In this document: positions 9,901 to 18,329 of the stretch, in pieces
Layout: each line of letters opens with the position of its first letter
How positions within the stretch are numbered: position 1 is the stretch's first letter
DNA from: Calditrichota bacterium
Lineage (GTDB): Bacteria > Calditrichota > Calditrichia > Calditrichales > J004
Direction of reading: 5' to 3'
DNA: 64,000 nt
Assembly (NCBI GenBank): GCA_013112635.1
Contig: JABFGF010000007.1
Coordinates: forward strand, 62,001-126,000
Translations under genes and position numbers: made by a program
The notes under the pieces: generated by a model
Database searches by the model: none
What the model was told of the DNA's origin: nothing
What the model saw: only the letters and a program-made list of their open reading frames with translations

Positions 9901-12075
9901 GAAAATCAAGTTCGGCGAGAATTTAAAATGGAACTGCAAAAATTTTTGCAGATAACCAGTAAAACATTTCAGGAAATGGCCACTCCTTTTGATAATATAA
10001 ATATTAATAATAAAATTAAACAAGACTATACAATAAAAACCACAGCGGTGTCCAGAGAAACTTTTTATACACTGCCTCCAAAATGGACGGCAAACCTGAT
10101 TTGGATGATTAATTTTGCCGGGATGGAACTGGTCTTGGAAGACTTTAAACACCGCTTGAAAAGCATAACACGTAAATGGCAGGATGAGCTTGATTCATCC
10201 GTTTATTCTGTAATCACAGGCCATATTATTAAAATCCAAAATGTGTTAGGAGATCCCAAACTAAACATAGATAATAAGACCACAAAAAGTATAATTGCTT
10301 TTGGTTCTGGTCCATTAAGAAAAATTAATTTAGCCTTTACACCGGTCGTAAAAGAAATACAAAAAATCATTTTAGATTTACCTGAAAATATTGATGTGAT
10401 AAGCGAAAACTCATTTCAATCTTTGGAAAAGAATCAATTTGAAGAGCAAGATATCGTTTCGGTGTATTTACGCCGTTTAATTGGTTATATAATTGATACA
10501 GATTTAATTAATACAATAAGTGAAAAGGTAGATCTGTTTAATCAGGAGCTTCAAAACTTTTTTGTCCGCATTGATGATGTTCAAGGTTTGCTTTCGGCAG
10601 GACTATCAGATGGAGATGAAGACCTGGATATTAAAAACTCAGAAGAGACAGATATAGAAATTATTAAACAAAATGGATTTGACAGACTAACAGAAATAAA
10701 GAACTCATTTGAAGAAAGTTATCAGAGTATGCAACACTTCTTATCAGATTGTTTGCATACGGCATTTGATAAAATGAATCCATACTTGATGACCCACTCA
10801 ACCAATAAATTAAAACAATATATTTTTGCTCATGAACAGAAAAAAGTATTGGGCAGGATTGATTCAGTAAAACAAGAAATCAGTTCATTTTTCCAAAAGT
10901 TAGCAGTAAATCTGCAGTTTACCCAAAGTGAAGGAATCCTTTTTGCCAGAAAATTGGGCAAGCTTGAGACAAATTCTAAAAGCAAAATTGATTCTTTAAT
11001 AACATTAAGTAAACAGCTTTCGCCTAAAACGGATATTATAAAACATATTCCTCGCTATTACAGACAATTATTTTATGGCCAACAGACAATTAATCGCCAA
11101 TTCCTTGTGCAGAGAAATAGTTCTCTAAAAGAAGCAGACAGGATAATTAAACATTACCAGCAGGGGTATAATGGCGCTTTGTTAATTACCGGTGAACCTG
11201 ACAGTGGAAAAGCAACTTTGAGCAAAATGGTAGCCGGCCGATTTTTTGACAAAAAACGGATTTTTCATATTAAAGCACCTGCTGGTGGTACTGCTGATCC
11301 TGAGGACTTTCTTATCAAAGTTCAACAATCTTTCAAAACTGATAGTAACCTGAAAGATATTTTTAATAAACAAGCACCCAGAAGTGTTATAGTTTTAGAT
11401 GATCTGGAGATGTGGTGGCAAAGAAGTGAAAAAGGATTTGAAGTAATTGACACTATTTTTAACCTGATCGATTCATACAGCTCTAAAGTATTTTTTATTA
11501 TTACAGTTAATAAATATGCTTTCCAATTGATAAACAATATTCGAAATATTGAAGATAGTTTTGTCGGCATAATTACAAATGAAGCATTTAATGCAAAAGA
11601 GATTCAATCAGCAATTCTTCACAGACATCGTTCTACTGGGATCCAGTTTAAAATTGGAAAACATCTTGAAGACAACATTTCTGATTTTCGCATGGCAGGG
11701 TTGTTTACTGATATTTTTAAATACTCAAATGGAGCAATAGGCGTTGCGCTTAAAACCTGGCTTTCTATGATCGAGTCATACAGTGAGGATACGATAACAC
11801 TTAAATATATTGAAAAGCCAAGTCTGTCAATTCTTTCAGATTTGCCTAAAGAGTGGTTTATGTGGCTGGTAGAATTTACGTTGCATAAAGAACTAACACG
11901 TCAGCGACTTGAAAACATCTTTGAGTCTAATGAGACAGCTGTAAAACAAATGGTTGAAGCATTATTACGCAGTGGTTTTATTATCGATGAGAATGAAGTA
12001 TTAAAAATTAATCCATACATGGAGCATTTGTTTTTGGAAAAATTTATACAAATGGGGTTGTTATGGAACAAATGA
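6937..12075 (+). CDS. SLC12-like cation-chloride cotransporter fused to a large cytoplasmic region with a P-loop NTPase
   Basis: A 1712-residue protein. Residues 1 to about 430 are a multi-spanning APC-superfamily transporter with SLC12 hallmarks: LGVIMYLRLPWI, AGGNYYIISRSLG, and FFPAVTGFTAGVQMSGDLKD. An SLC12-type cytosolic domain follows (TIDLWWRGGSNNATLAMAL). About 650 residues of mostly helical, unrecognised sequence come next. The C-terminal part has a Walker A GEPDSGKAT (1419-1427) and Walker B IVLDDLE (Asp1488/1489), then a winged-helix-like end. The ATG at 6937 is preferred to a TTG at 6931; AGGA lies upstream. The last 13 nt overlap the MscS-like gene. Likely role: ion or osmolyte transport gated or sensed by the NTPase part. 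The fusion is unusual; ion specificity is unknown. Confidence 0.82.
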   Translation: MAQSKKFGTFGGVFTPSLLTILGVIMYLRLPWIISQGGLFYTLAIIIVAHIVSVTTGLSVSSIATDKKVEAGGNYYIISRSLGLPIGGTLGIALFVGLSFSISLYIIGFSESLLSVLEIPIEISSIRLYGSITLVLLTIIIFISTSLAIKLQYFILAAVLLSLISIFMGGFDLPAEQYVLKPSPEGVDLFVLFGIFFPAVTGFTAGVQMSGDLKDPKKSIPFGTMAAIVLGFFVYVGLAIFIAYKIDAGKLMNDPNVLVSISWIPQLVIAGVWGATISSALGSILGAPRILQATSADNVTPKIFKKGYGASNEPRRALIFTFLIAEAGILIGELNIIARIVSIFFISTYGLINLSYAIESWASTDFRPTFKVPIWVGIVGALASAIIMFELDVVAFTAATIVLSTLYLYLKKKELTLETGDTWSSFWSAIVRTGLHRLNDSEMHKRNWRPNILLFRGASGDRPHLLDFGKWLTGTSGIISDFELVEIPDGSVQFTKTNQLVKGDDLAGDGTFKRRFECNDVYSGVESVAQFYGFSGVEPNTVILGWPKNSPHPQKLLALLKKLKSLDYNILLLEEDKNNPFGSFTTIDLWWRGGSNNATLAMALMRFLQNAKEWSKAKLRIFIIVEDSALINKVHRNMDHLLKELRQNGEIRIVNNAIEKRNFHEIMKVESAATDLTIVGMPNLENIDGQDFVSSTNSFIHNLNSVLLINASSFFEPYFIGIERAADQKTKSVIKEIQNEFAIIKLPADEVLAKRLKRTYDTINTSIEEFYSGYIAEIGQEFIDVGVNIKKIAESNFHLIEKKLQTSKLLRSTRLLAHVQSDILFNTRRILESFKEKSPEHFESNLLTGMENLFTQNKKLLENTPLLHSLYFEPKDLSISYTDPFSVKLLKAKKLLRNRFFKTEIRIEAKLNVWFNYYVNGFFRREFYNQIGQIGIVGYNIISLLQKTLSRLFDIMKNLEASFQSSGKISEVQITAVKKQIEDLFSEYENQVRREFKMELQKFLQITSKTFQEMATPFDNININNKIKQDYTIKTTAVSRETFYTLPPKWTANLIWMINFAGMELVLEDFKHRLKSITRKWQDELDSSVYSVITGHIIKIQNVLGDPKLNIDNKTTKSIIAFGSGPLRKINLAFTPVVKEIQKIILDLPENIDVISENSFQSLEKNQFEEQDIVSVYLRRLIGYIIDTDLINTISEKVDLFNQELQNFFVRIDDVQGLLSAGLSDGDEDLDIKNSEETDIEIIKQNGFDRLTEIKNSFEESYQSMQHFLSDCLHTAFDKMNPYLMTHSTNKLKQYIFAHEQKKVLGRIDSVKQEISSFFQKLAVNLQFTQSEGILFARKLGKLETNSKSKIDSLITLSKQLSPKTDIIKHIPRYYRQLFYGQQTINRQFLVQRNSSLKEADRIIKHYQQGYNGALLITGEPDSGKATLSKMVAGRFFDKKRIFHIKAPAGGTADPEDFLIKVQQSFKTDSNLKDIFNKQAPRSVIVLDDLEMWWQRSEKGFEVIDTIFNLIDSYSSKVFFIITVNKYAFQLINNIRNIEDSFVGIITNEAFNAKEIQSAILHRHRSTGIQFKIGKHLEDNISDFRMAGLFTDIFKYSNGAIGVALKTWLSMIESYSEDTITLKYIEKPSLSILSDLPKEWFMWLVEFTLHKELTRQRLENIFESNETAVKQMVEALLRSGFIIDENEVLKINPYMEHLFLEKFIQMGLLWNK

Positions 12076-12803
12076 TTGGCGATCAATGGCAGCAATGGGG
12101 CTTGATAAAAGTATTTGTTGCAGCAGTGTTTCTTTTCATTTTTGTAAGATTGGCTCAACGTGGATTAAAAATATTACAAAATAAATATGACTTGCCATTA
12201 CAAAACCAGAAATACTTTCCGGTTGTTGAAATGGTCGTATGGATTGTGTTTTCATTTTGGGCCCTAAAAGAAGCGATAAGTGACCCAGTTTATTATTCTG
12301 TTTTTTTTATAACGTTTTCATTAATTATACTATTTTGGATTGGCTGGTTTGCCGGACGTGATTATATTGCCGGAATCATTTGGCGTAGCCAGGCGAGTTA
12401 TGAAACCGGCCAAAAATTAATTATCAATGATATAAATGGAAGAATAAGTAAACTTGGCTATTTGAATCTTGAACTTGAAAAAAATGATGGCACCGTTGTC
12501 AGGCTTCCGTATAGTAAAATATCTGCAGATATCACCTATAATAAAAATGAAAACTCTACAGTATTTACTTATACTTTTTATGTTGAACCGAAAGATGAAA
12601 TCTCAAACGAATCATTTGAAAAAATAAGAACTGCTTTGATAAATTCTCCCTGGCATTTATCATATTTACAGCCACAAATTCAAAAAGTAAATAAAAATGA
12701 AAATAAAACAACATTGGAAATAATTGTTCACACGCTTTCAGAAAATGGCCTTGAAAAATTGCAATCTATTGTAAACAGGCAGATTGCTGAAAAAAAACTA
12801 TAA
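12063..12803 (+). CDS. MscS-family mechanosensitive channel-like protein
   Basis: A 246-residue membrane protein with three predicted transmembrane segments in the first 100 residues, then the MscS pore/beta region: FAGRDYIAGIIWRSQASYE, GQKLIINDINGRI and the NGT-type loop NDGTVVRLPYSKI. MscS channels open under membrane tension and release solutes. Its ATG lies inside the end of the transporter gene (13-nt overlap), so the two are probably translationally coupled. An ion cotransporter coupled to an osmotic release channel suggests a role in cell-volume or turgor control, which is my inference. The pore helix is less glycine/alanine rich than E. coli MscS, so conductance may differ. Confidence 0.75.
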   Translation: MEQMIGDQWQQWGLIKVFVAAVFLFIFVRLAQRGLKILQNKYDLPLQNQKYFPVVEMVVWIVFSFWALKEAISDPVYYSVFFITFSLIILFWIGWFAGRDYIAGIIWRSQASYETGQKLIINDINGRISKLGYLNLELEKNDGTVVRLPYSKISADITYNKNENSTVFTYTFYVEPKDEISNESFEKIRTALINSPWHLSYLQPQIQKVNKNENKTTLEIIVHTLSENGLEKLQSIVNRQIAEKKL

Positions 12804-12822
12804 TATTATAAAAGGAGAAAAC

Positions 12823-13323
12823 ATGGCTCAAATTACACTAAAGGGAAATCCAATAAACACCATTGGTAATTTACCGGAAGTTGGTTCGCAAGCACCTGAT
12901 TTTGTACTTACAAAAACAGATTTGTCTGATGTAAGTTTGAAAGACTTTGCCGGTAAACGAATAATATTAAACATTTCACCAAGTATTGATACTGGTATAT
13001 GTGCTGATTCTGTTAGGCGATTTAATGTTGCGGCGGATAAATTGGATAATACGGCTATTCTTTATGTTTCTTTGGATTTACCATTTGCTCATAAACGTTT
13101 TTGCGAAGCTGAAGGAATTGAAAGCGTTGTTAGTGTTTGTGGATTGCGTACACGCAGTTTTGGAAAAGATTATGGCGTTTTAATTACAGATGGCCCCATG
13201 GCAGGATTGTTTGCCCGGTCAGTTGTTATTGTTGATGAACATGGAAAAGTTGTTTACACAGAGCAGGTTCCGGAAATTGTTCAGGAACCAAATTATGAGG
13301 CTGCATTAGAAGTATTAGCTTAA
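12823..13323 (+). CDS. tpx: Thiol peroxidase Tpx (atypical 2-Cys peroxiredoxin)
   Basis: A 166-residue peroxiredoxin that reduces hydrogen peroxide and alkyl hydroperoxides using thioredoxin. The peroxidatic cysteine is Cys60 in PSIDTGICADSVRRFN and the resolving cysteine is Cys94 in KRFCEAEG, the same spacing as E. coli Tpx. The tail TDGPMAGLFARSV is also typical. The start at 12823 is set by AAAGGAG immediately upstream; an in-frame upstream TTG would add an unconserved extension. It follows the MscS-like gene by 19 nt and is closed by a strong hairpin. Cytoplasmic or periplasmic location is not settled, but no signal peptide is present. Confidence 0.95.
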   Translation: MAQITLKGNPINTIGNLPEVGSQAPDFVLTKTDLSDVSLKDFAGKRIILNISPSIDTGICADSVRRFNVAADKLDNTAILYVSLDLPFAHKRFCEAEGIESVVSVCGLRTRSFGKDYGVLITDGPMAGLFARSVVIVDEHGKVVYTEQVPEIVQEPNYEAALEVLA

Positions 13324-13329
13324 ATAAAA

Positions 13330-13357
13330 AAAAGGCTGTCTGGTTGGACAGCCTTTT
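13330..13357. terminator. Strong bidirectional terminator after tpx
   Basis: Perfect 11-bp stem AAAAGGCTGTC (13330-13340) / GACAGCCTTTT (13347-13357) with a 6-nt loop. A-rich on the left and T-rich on the right, so it can stop tpx and the convergent outer-membrane protein gene. Confidence 0.85.
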
Positions 13358-13368
13358 AAAATATCTAT

Positions 13369-13908
13369 TTACTTTCCACCAAAGAAAACGTTTAATGTTG
13401 CAAAAAGACTATTATAATTACTAACAACATTATATCTGGCTTCAATTGCCGCAGGGTATCCACCCAAATTTAAATTATATCCACCTAAAGCAGAAAAACC
13501 AATTTCACTTCCAGAGGCATCAAAAGTTTGTTTGCCAAAAAAGCCTAAGTCAACTTCATACTCAAGAGTGATACTGTTATAGTTGATACCACCGCCAGCA
13601 TAAAAATCATCATTGACAGCATAATGTACATCCGCTCCAAAAACTAAAATGCTTATTGTTGCGTCACCCGCACCAGTAGGAACATCAAAACCTGGTTTGT
13701 GAAACTGAAAGATAGGCATTAATCTCAAATTATCAGATACTTCGCCTAAATCTACTTTGGCTCCAAGCCCAAATCCGGCTGTGTAACCTGTTTCAGTAGG
13801 TAGAACAAGTCCAGCCTGAGCAGCTATACCATTAAACCCAATTTGTGCAAAAGTGAATGTAGTTAAAGATAAAAATAGTAAAATAGTGGAAATAAATGTT
13901 CTCTTCAT
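13369..13908 (-). CDS. Small outer-membrane beta-barrel protein
   Basis: A 179-residue protein with a clear signal peptide ending TTFTFAQ. The mature part is a series of alternating hydrophobic strands with glycine-rich turns (GYTAGFGLGAKVDLG, FYAGGGINYNSITLEYE, ATLNVFFGGK), typical of 8-stranded OmpW/OmpX/opacity-type barrels. GGAGG sits 6 nt before the ATG. It stands alone, convergent with tpx. I cannot say what it binds or transports. Confidence 0.75.
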   Translation of the reverse strand: MKRTFISTILLFLSLTTFTFAQIGFNGIAAQAGLVLPTETGYTAGFGLGAKVDLGEVSDNLRLMPIFQFHKPGFDVPTGAGDATISILVFGADVHYAVNDDFYAGGGINYNSITLEYEVDLGFFGKQTFDASGSEIGFSALGGYNLNLGGYPAAIEARYNVVSNYNSLFATLNVFFGGK

Positions 13909-14025
13909 AAAGCCTCCATGTAATTTATTAGTATTAGTATTAGATTCGAACTCGCATAATATAGAAAAAAATGACTAAGCATCAAGCATTTAAAGAAAGA
14001 ATTTTTTTGATGTGATTTTAGCTAC

Positions 14026-15495
14026 TTATGTGCGATTTCTTTTATCAAAAGTATATGCTGCGATAAATGAAAGCAGTGTCAATAAGAAAGCCCAGGCAAT
14101 ATATCCTAAACCGGTTTCCGAGATAACATCTGGCTGGATATGCGAGAGTAATTGATTCTTTTCAAGAAAATAAAATAGTAGAGTAAAGATAAGGCCTGTG
14201 AAAATAGAAATATTTATTTCCAACCGAGAGACGCTTTTAAAAAAACTGGCCAGTACAGGTATAAATACCGTCGTCGTTAAGATTCCTGAAGAAAGGTAAA
14301 AAATATCCCAAAGATTATCGGTGAAGAGAGCATAAATGTATCCCGCAAAAATGGCCAGAACAGAAGAAAAACGTGCAAATTTTTGTATTTGAGCAGGAGT
14401 AAAACGGTTTTTTAATTTGGGTTCGATTAAATCTTTGGAAAAAGAAAGTGCAACTATATTTCCACATGTGTCTATGGTTGACATTGCAGCTGCAATAAGG
14501 CCAACCGATAAAAGGAGATTTAGCCAAATTGGCGAATAATTTTTCATAATTTCTGTAAAGATGAGCGCACCATCTTTAATTTGTTCCGGGATTATTCCAT
14601 CAACAGGAGGAAAAAGTGCCAGGGCAGAGAGACCAATTACTAACGGCATAATTCCTACAAAAACAAGGGAATTGAATCCTGCAATGAGAATGCCCTTTTT
14701 TGCAGCCTTGTTAGATTTTGCGGCTTGAATCCGCACCCATAAATCAGTTTCAATTAGCCAACCTGGGAGATAAGCAAAAAAGGTCATGAAAATTAAAGCT
14801 GCTCCTGGTGAAAAAATATTTGAATCATGAGAAACGGACTTGGGTGGGGTTATGCTCACTGCATTTTCAGGAATGGCGTTCCAGCCTAAGTAGGCAATTA
14901 TTGAAATGAAAAGTGCAACAAGTATAAATTGAATTTTGTCAGTTGAAATGACAGCTTCAAAACCACCGCTAAAACTATAAGTTGCAACAACCACAGCAAT
15001 CAGTAAAAAGGTGAGTTGTGGAGATATTCCTAAAAATGGAGCTATGATATTTCCGGCAGCAAATATTTCTCCGCCTGTCCAGGTAATAAAAACAATTATC
15101 AATGCCGGTGCTAAAAGAATTCTTGAGTTTTTACCAAATCGTTTTTCAAGCAGTTCAGGTTGAGAAAAGGTATTAAACTTTCTGAACAAAGGAACCAAAA
15201 AATAAAACCCAGCCATTGTTAGAAGCCAAGGAATAATTAATAACCATGCACCGCCCAAACCATACCAGTAAAAAATCTGAACACCATACACGCATGACCA
15301 GCTTATAGACATCATACTTGCGGAAATCGATAATCCGACCGACCAGCTGGAAAGGCTTTTATTTGCAGACCAGAATTCTTTTGTATCATTTTGATCAGAC
15401 TTTCCTTTGCTTTTTTTCCAAACAGAGAAACCTATCCATAAAACAATAAAACTATAGGTGAGAAACCCAGTCCAATAAATAAATGTGTTTGTCAT
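14026..15495 (-). CDS. Sodium:solute symporter (SSS family)
   Basis: A 489-residue inner-membrane transporter with about 13 hydrophobic segments. It carries SSS features: an early FWSANKSLSSWSVGLSISAS segment, GLGGAWLLIIPW, TYSFSGGFEAVISTD(K)IQF in the region matching the GG-x-x-A-V-x-x-TD-x-x-Q motif, and ETDLWVRIQAAKS (the W-R-x-Q-A motif). Such proteins move sugars, amino acids, proline, pantothenate or urea with sodium; the substrate cannot be assigned. I use the ATG at 15495 in place of a TTG at 15525 that would add ten unconserved residues. No partner gene is adjacent. Confidence 0.88.
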   Translation of the reverse strand: MTNTFIYWTGFLTYSFIVLWIGFSVWKKSKGKSDQNDTKEFWSANKSLSSWSVGLSISASMMSISWSCVYGVQIFYWYGLGGAWLLIIPWLLTMAGFYFLVPLFRKFNTFSQPELLEKRFGKNSRILLAPALIIVFITWTGGEIFAAGNIIAPFLGISPQLTFLLIAVVVATYSFSGGFEAVISTDKIQFILVALFISIIAYLGWNAIPENAVSITPPKSVSHDSNIFSPGAALIFMTFFAYLPGWLIETDLWVRIQAAKSNKAAKKGILIAGFNSLVFVGIMPLVIGLSALALFPPVDGIIPEQIKDGALIFTEIMKNYSPIWLNLLLSVGLIAAAMSTIDTCGNIVALSFSKDLIEPKLKNRFTPAQIQKFARFSSVLAIFAGYIYALFTDNLWDIFYLSSGILTTTVFIPVLASFFKSVSRLEINISIFTGLIFTLLFYFLEKNQLLSHIQPDVISETGLGYIAWAFLLTLLSFIAAYTFDKRNRT

Positions 15496-15576
15496 ATTAT
15501 GTATCGCTTGGTTGTTTAAAACCAATTATAAGGATGTAATAGAAATAAAAAAAGTATTGAAGTAGATTGAAGGAAA

Positions 15577-15612
15577 TAAAAAAAAGCGTAAGAAGAAGAA
15601 ACCTTACGCTTT
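15577..15612 (-). terminator. Terminator of the Cys-rich secreted protein gene
   Basis: Read on the minus strand, stem AAAGCGTAAG / CTTACGCTTT (15603-15612 and 15583-15592), 10-nt loop, followed by a T run (plus-strand A run 15578-15585). Confidence 0.75.
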
Positions 15613-15634
15613 ATAAAAATATATTAAGTGATTC

Positions 15635-16096
15635 TCAACCACATTTACCTTCGCCGCATTTGCCTTCACCACATTTAGCTTCAGCTTTTTTATCGGTACT
15701 TTCTTTTTTAGCAGCTTTCTTGTCACCACCACATTTGCCTTCACCACACTTAGCTTCTTTTTCAGCTTTCTTATCAGCGCTTTTTGCTTCTTTTTTAGCG
15801 GCCTTTTTTTCATCGCCACCACATTTGCCTTCACCACACTTGGCATCTTTTTTAGCAGCTTTCTTTTCATCGCCACCACATTTACCTTCTCCGCATTTTG
15901 ATTCCTTTTTTGCTTCCGTCTTGCCTTCTTTAGCAGCTTTTTTATCGCCACCGCATTTATCGTCAAACGATGCAACTTCAAAACCTGAATCATTTGCAGT
16001 GTAAGCGGTTGCAGTGCTAGTTGTAAAGAAAGCAACAAAACCGATGAATGTTGCTAAAAGAGTTAGTCTTGCTAAAGTCTTTGATGACTTATTCAT
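15635..16096 (-). CDS. Secreted Cys-rich EGKCG-repeat protein (HvfA/bufferin-like)
   Basis: A 153-residue low-complexity protein. Residues 1-31 form a signal peptide (ending TSTATAYT). The rest is built of Lys/Ala-rich linkers separating KCGEGKCGG units; I count five EGKCG motifs, two of them overlapping at the very C-terminus. EGKCG repeats behind a signal peptide are the mark of HvfA-type precursors, which in other bacteria are modified by a DUF692 (MNIO) enzyme with a partner protein into copper-binding thio-peptides. No DUF692-like gene is seen here, so either the enzyme is elsewhere or this copy binds metal unmodified. AGGAGG precedes the ATG. An opposite-strand Ser/Pro/His-rich frame covering the same bases is a shadow of the repeats. 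Confidence 0.75.
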   Translation of the reverse strand: MNKSSKTLARLTLLATFIGFVAFFTTSTATAYTANDSGFEVASFDDKCGGDKKAAKEGKTEAKKESKCGEGKCGGDEKKAAKKDAKCGEGKCGGDEKKAAKKEAKSADKKAEKEAKCGEGKCGGDKKAAKKESTDKKAEAKCGEGKCGEGKCG

Positions 16097-16249
16097 ACAT
16101 ACCTCCTGATTAGGATAAATTAATAATTAGTTAAAATTTTTGACCGTGAAAATAGTTTATTTCCAATAGACGTGCAAATTATAGATGTAAGTTCTCACAA
16201 ATAAATCACATTCAAATAAATTAAAATTATTTTATTAACCAGTTTTACC

Positions 16250-16277
16250 TTGACTTAAAGTGAGAAAAACGTATATT
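16250..16277 (+). promoter_or_regulatory. Sigma70-like promoter of the FN3-like secreted protein gene
   Basis: TTGACT (16250-16255), 16-nt spacer, TATATT (16272-16277). It lies 29 nt before the start codon at 16307 in the divergent region between two secreted-protein genes. Confidence 0.5.
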
Positions 16278-16306
16278 GTCTTACTTCATTTATATAATAC
16301 CTAAAA

Positions 16307-16711
16307 ATGAAAAAACTACTTACATCACTTATATTCTTTCTCTTTTTATCTTTTTCCTTTGCAGGGAATGATGATCCTACATTTACTGAATCCAGTGCAC
16401 AGCCAGACGGAAACCGTGTCCGTATTTCATGGGTAACAAAAGATGAGAGTCAATTGAAGCATTTTATCGTTAAACGTAGTTATGATGATAAAAATTTCAT
16501 TGAATTGGATAGGGTTTCACTAAAAGGGCCCGGCTATAGATATGAGTATATAGATGAAGATGTTCTGTTTAAAAGTAGTGGCGCATTGTTCTATAAAATA
16601 GTTGCTTTTAAAAGAGATGGAACAAAAATAGAAACAGCCTCGATGATGGTTCACCCAAATATTTCCGGTATTTTTAAAACATGGGGCGCAATAAAAGCAA
16701 TGTTTCGATAA
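16307..16711 (+). CDS. Secreted protein with an FN3-like fold
   Basis: A 134-residue exported protein. Signal peptide MKKLLTSLIFFLFLSFSFAG. The mature part reads like one fibronectin type III-like beta sandwich (VRISWVTKDESQLKHFIVKRS, followed by YRYEYIDEDV and LFYKIVAFKRDG), similar to FN3 modules of Bacteroidetes-type surface proteins. It has no T9SS tail. Its own promoter and terminator bracket it, so it is expressed alone. Function unknown; a surface or periplasmic binding role is a guess. Confidence 0.7.
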   Translation: MKKLLTSLIFFLFLSFSFAGNDDPTFTESSAQPDGNRVRISWVTKDESQLKHFIVKRSYDDKNFIELDRVSLKGPGYRYEYIDEDVLFKSSGALFYKIVAFKRDGTKIETASMMVHPNISGIFKTWGAIKAMFR

Positions 16712-16740
16712 TACATAAAGAATTGTCAACAATTTTTTCT

Positions 16741-16777
16741 TCCCTTTTCATGGTTATTTGAGAAGGGATTTTTTTTT
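16741..16777 (+). terminator. Rho-independent terminator
   Basis: Stem TCCCTTTTC (16741-16749) with GAGAAGGGA (16760-16768), one G-T wobble, then nine Ts (16769-16777). Confidence 0.75.
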
Positions 16778-16949
16778 GTTTTTAAGAAATAACCATTGTG
16801 ATTTAAATCAGATTTCATTTTTATTTAAAAAATTCTATCAAGGCCATTGTCTTGATATTGAAACAATCAAAAAGATAGCCTTAAAAAATGTCAAATTTTC
16901 TTTAAAAATATTATCTTAACGGGTTCTTAAATATTGTCAAGTTTATAAT

Positions 16950-18329
16950 ATGGAAAAAAGTGTACTCAATAAAATAGAAGAAATAGTCGGCACAAAAAAT
17001 TTTATGGATTCGGAAGAGGATAAACTGGTTTATTCTTATGACGGGACTCCGATGATTTCTCAAAAACCGGAAGCAATAATAATACCTGATTCTGTTGAGC
17101 AGATAAGTTCAATTATGAAATTGGCTAATAAGGAAAAGTTTTCTGTTGTACCGCGCGGATCCGGGACAAGCTTAAGCGGTGGTTCGGTTGCTACCCCAAA
17201 TTCCATTATTATGTTAATGCATAAATGGGATAAAATTATTGAAATTGATGAGGAAAATCTTGTTGCCTGGGTTCAGCCAGGTGTAAAGACTCATGATTTT
17301 CATAAAGCCGTTGAGCAAAAAGGGCTTTTTTATCCACCTGATCCCGGGAGTCAGAAAATTTGTACGATTGGGGGAAATGTAGCTGAAAATGCCGGCGGTT
17401 TGCGGGGGTTAAAATATGGTGTTACCCGTGATTATGTAATGGCAGTTGAAATGGTTTTGCCAAATGGTGAGGTCTTTATAAATGGTGGTAAAAATGTAAA
17501 AGATGTAGCCGGATACAATTTGCGCGATTTGATTGTTGGTTCTGAAGGGACTTTGGGTATCTTTACAAAAATACTATTAAAACTTATCCCGAAACCGAAA
17601 TCGTCAAAAACCATTCTTGCTTATTTTGATTCAATGTCAAATGCAGCGAAAAGCGTATCGGATATTATTGCAAACCATGTTATTCCGTGTACGATGGAGT
17701 TTCTTGATAAAACAACAATTAAATGCGTTGAAGAGTTTGCTCAAATTGGATTGCCAACAAATATTGATGCACTTTTGCTTCTGGAAACCGATGGCCATGA
17801 AGCACAAGTCGCTGAAGATGCTGATACGATTACAAAAATTCTAAAACAGAACAGTGCCTCCGAAGTAAAAATCGCACAAAATGAAGCTGAAGCGGACCAG
17901 TTGAAAACTGCGCGTCGGGCAGCGTTTTCTGCTTTGGCCCGGGTTAAACCCACAACAATATTAGAAGATGCCACGGTTCCTCGTTCTAACCTTGTTGCTT
18001 TAATTGAAAAAGTAAATGAACTGGCAAAGAAATATGATCTTCTTGTTGGTAATTTTGGACATGCAGGCGATGGTAATATGCACCCGACGGTTTTGACGGA
18101 TGAGCGCAATACAGATGAAATTGAGCGAGTAGAAAAATTCTTTGATGAACTTTATGATGAAACGATAAAGCTTGGAGGAACCATTACAGGCGAACATGGT
18201 ATTGGCCTTGCAAAGAAAAAGTATCTCTCCAAATTAATTGAATCTCCTGCCTTAAAAATGATGCAGCAAATTAAGCAGGCTATCGATCCCAACAATGTTT
18301 TAAATCCAGAAAAAATATTTTCTTTATGA
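16950..18329 (+). CDS. glcD: Glycolate/D-lactate dehydrogenase FAD subunit
   Basis: A 459-residue FAD-linked 2-hydroxyacid dehydrogenase of the GlcD/VAO family. The N-terminal FAD-binding PCMH domain shows VPRGSGTSLSGGS, GNVAENAGG and VGSEGTLGIFT. The C-terminal domain has GNFGHAGDGNMHP and ITGEHGIGLAKK. It oxidises glycolate or D-lactate and passes electrons to the Fe-S subunit encoded next; the stop and the next ATG overlap in ATGA. GlcE is missing, as in many two-subunit versions, so glycolate versus D-lactate cannot be decided. Confidence 0.92.
   Translation: MEKSVLNKIEEIVGTKNFMDSEEDKLVYSYDGTPMISQKPEAIIIPDSVEQISSIMKLANKEKFSVVPRGSGTSLSGGSVATPNSIIMLMHKWDKIIEIDEENLVAWVQPGVKTHDFHKAVEQKGLFYPPDPGSQKICTIGGNVAENAGGLRGLKYGVTRDYVMAVEMVLPNGEVFINGGKNVKDVAGYNLRDLIVGSEGTLGIFTKILLKLIPKPKSSKTILAYFDSMSNAAKSVSDIIANHVIPCTMEFLDKTTIKCVEEFAQIGLPTNIDALLLLETDGHEAQVAEDADTITKILKQNSASEVKIAQNEAEADQLKTARRAAFSALARVKPTTILEDATVPRSNLVALIEKVNELAKKYDLLVGNFGHAGDGNMHPTVLTDERNTDEIERVEKFFDELYDETIKLGGTITGEHGIGLAKKKYLSKLIESPALKMMQQIKQAIDPNNVLNPEKIFSL

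Noticed and set aside
15567-16004. Long plus-strand frame with Ser/Pro/His/Leu repeats
   Set aside because: It is the antisense reading of the EGKCG repeat gene, which has a signal peptide, a good ribosome site and a terminator.
16720-16738. AATTGT-CA-ACAATT palindrome after the FN3-like gene
   Set aside because: The loop would be only two bases; the neighbouring hairpin with nine Ts is the better terminator.
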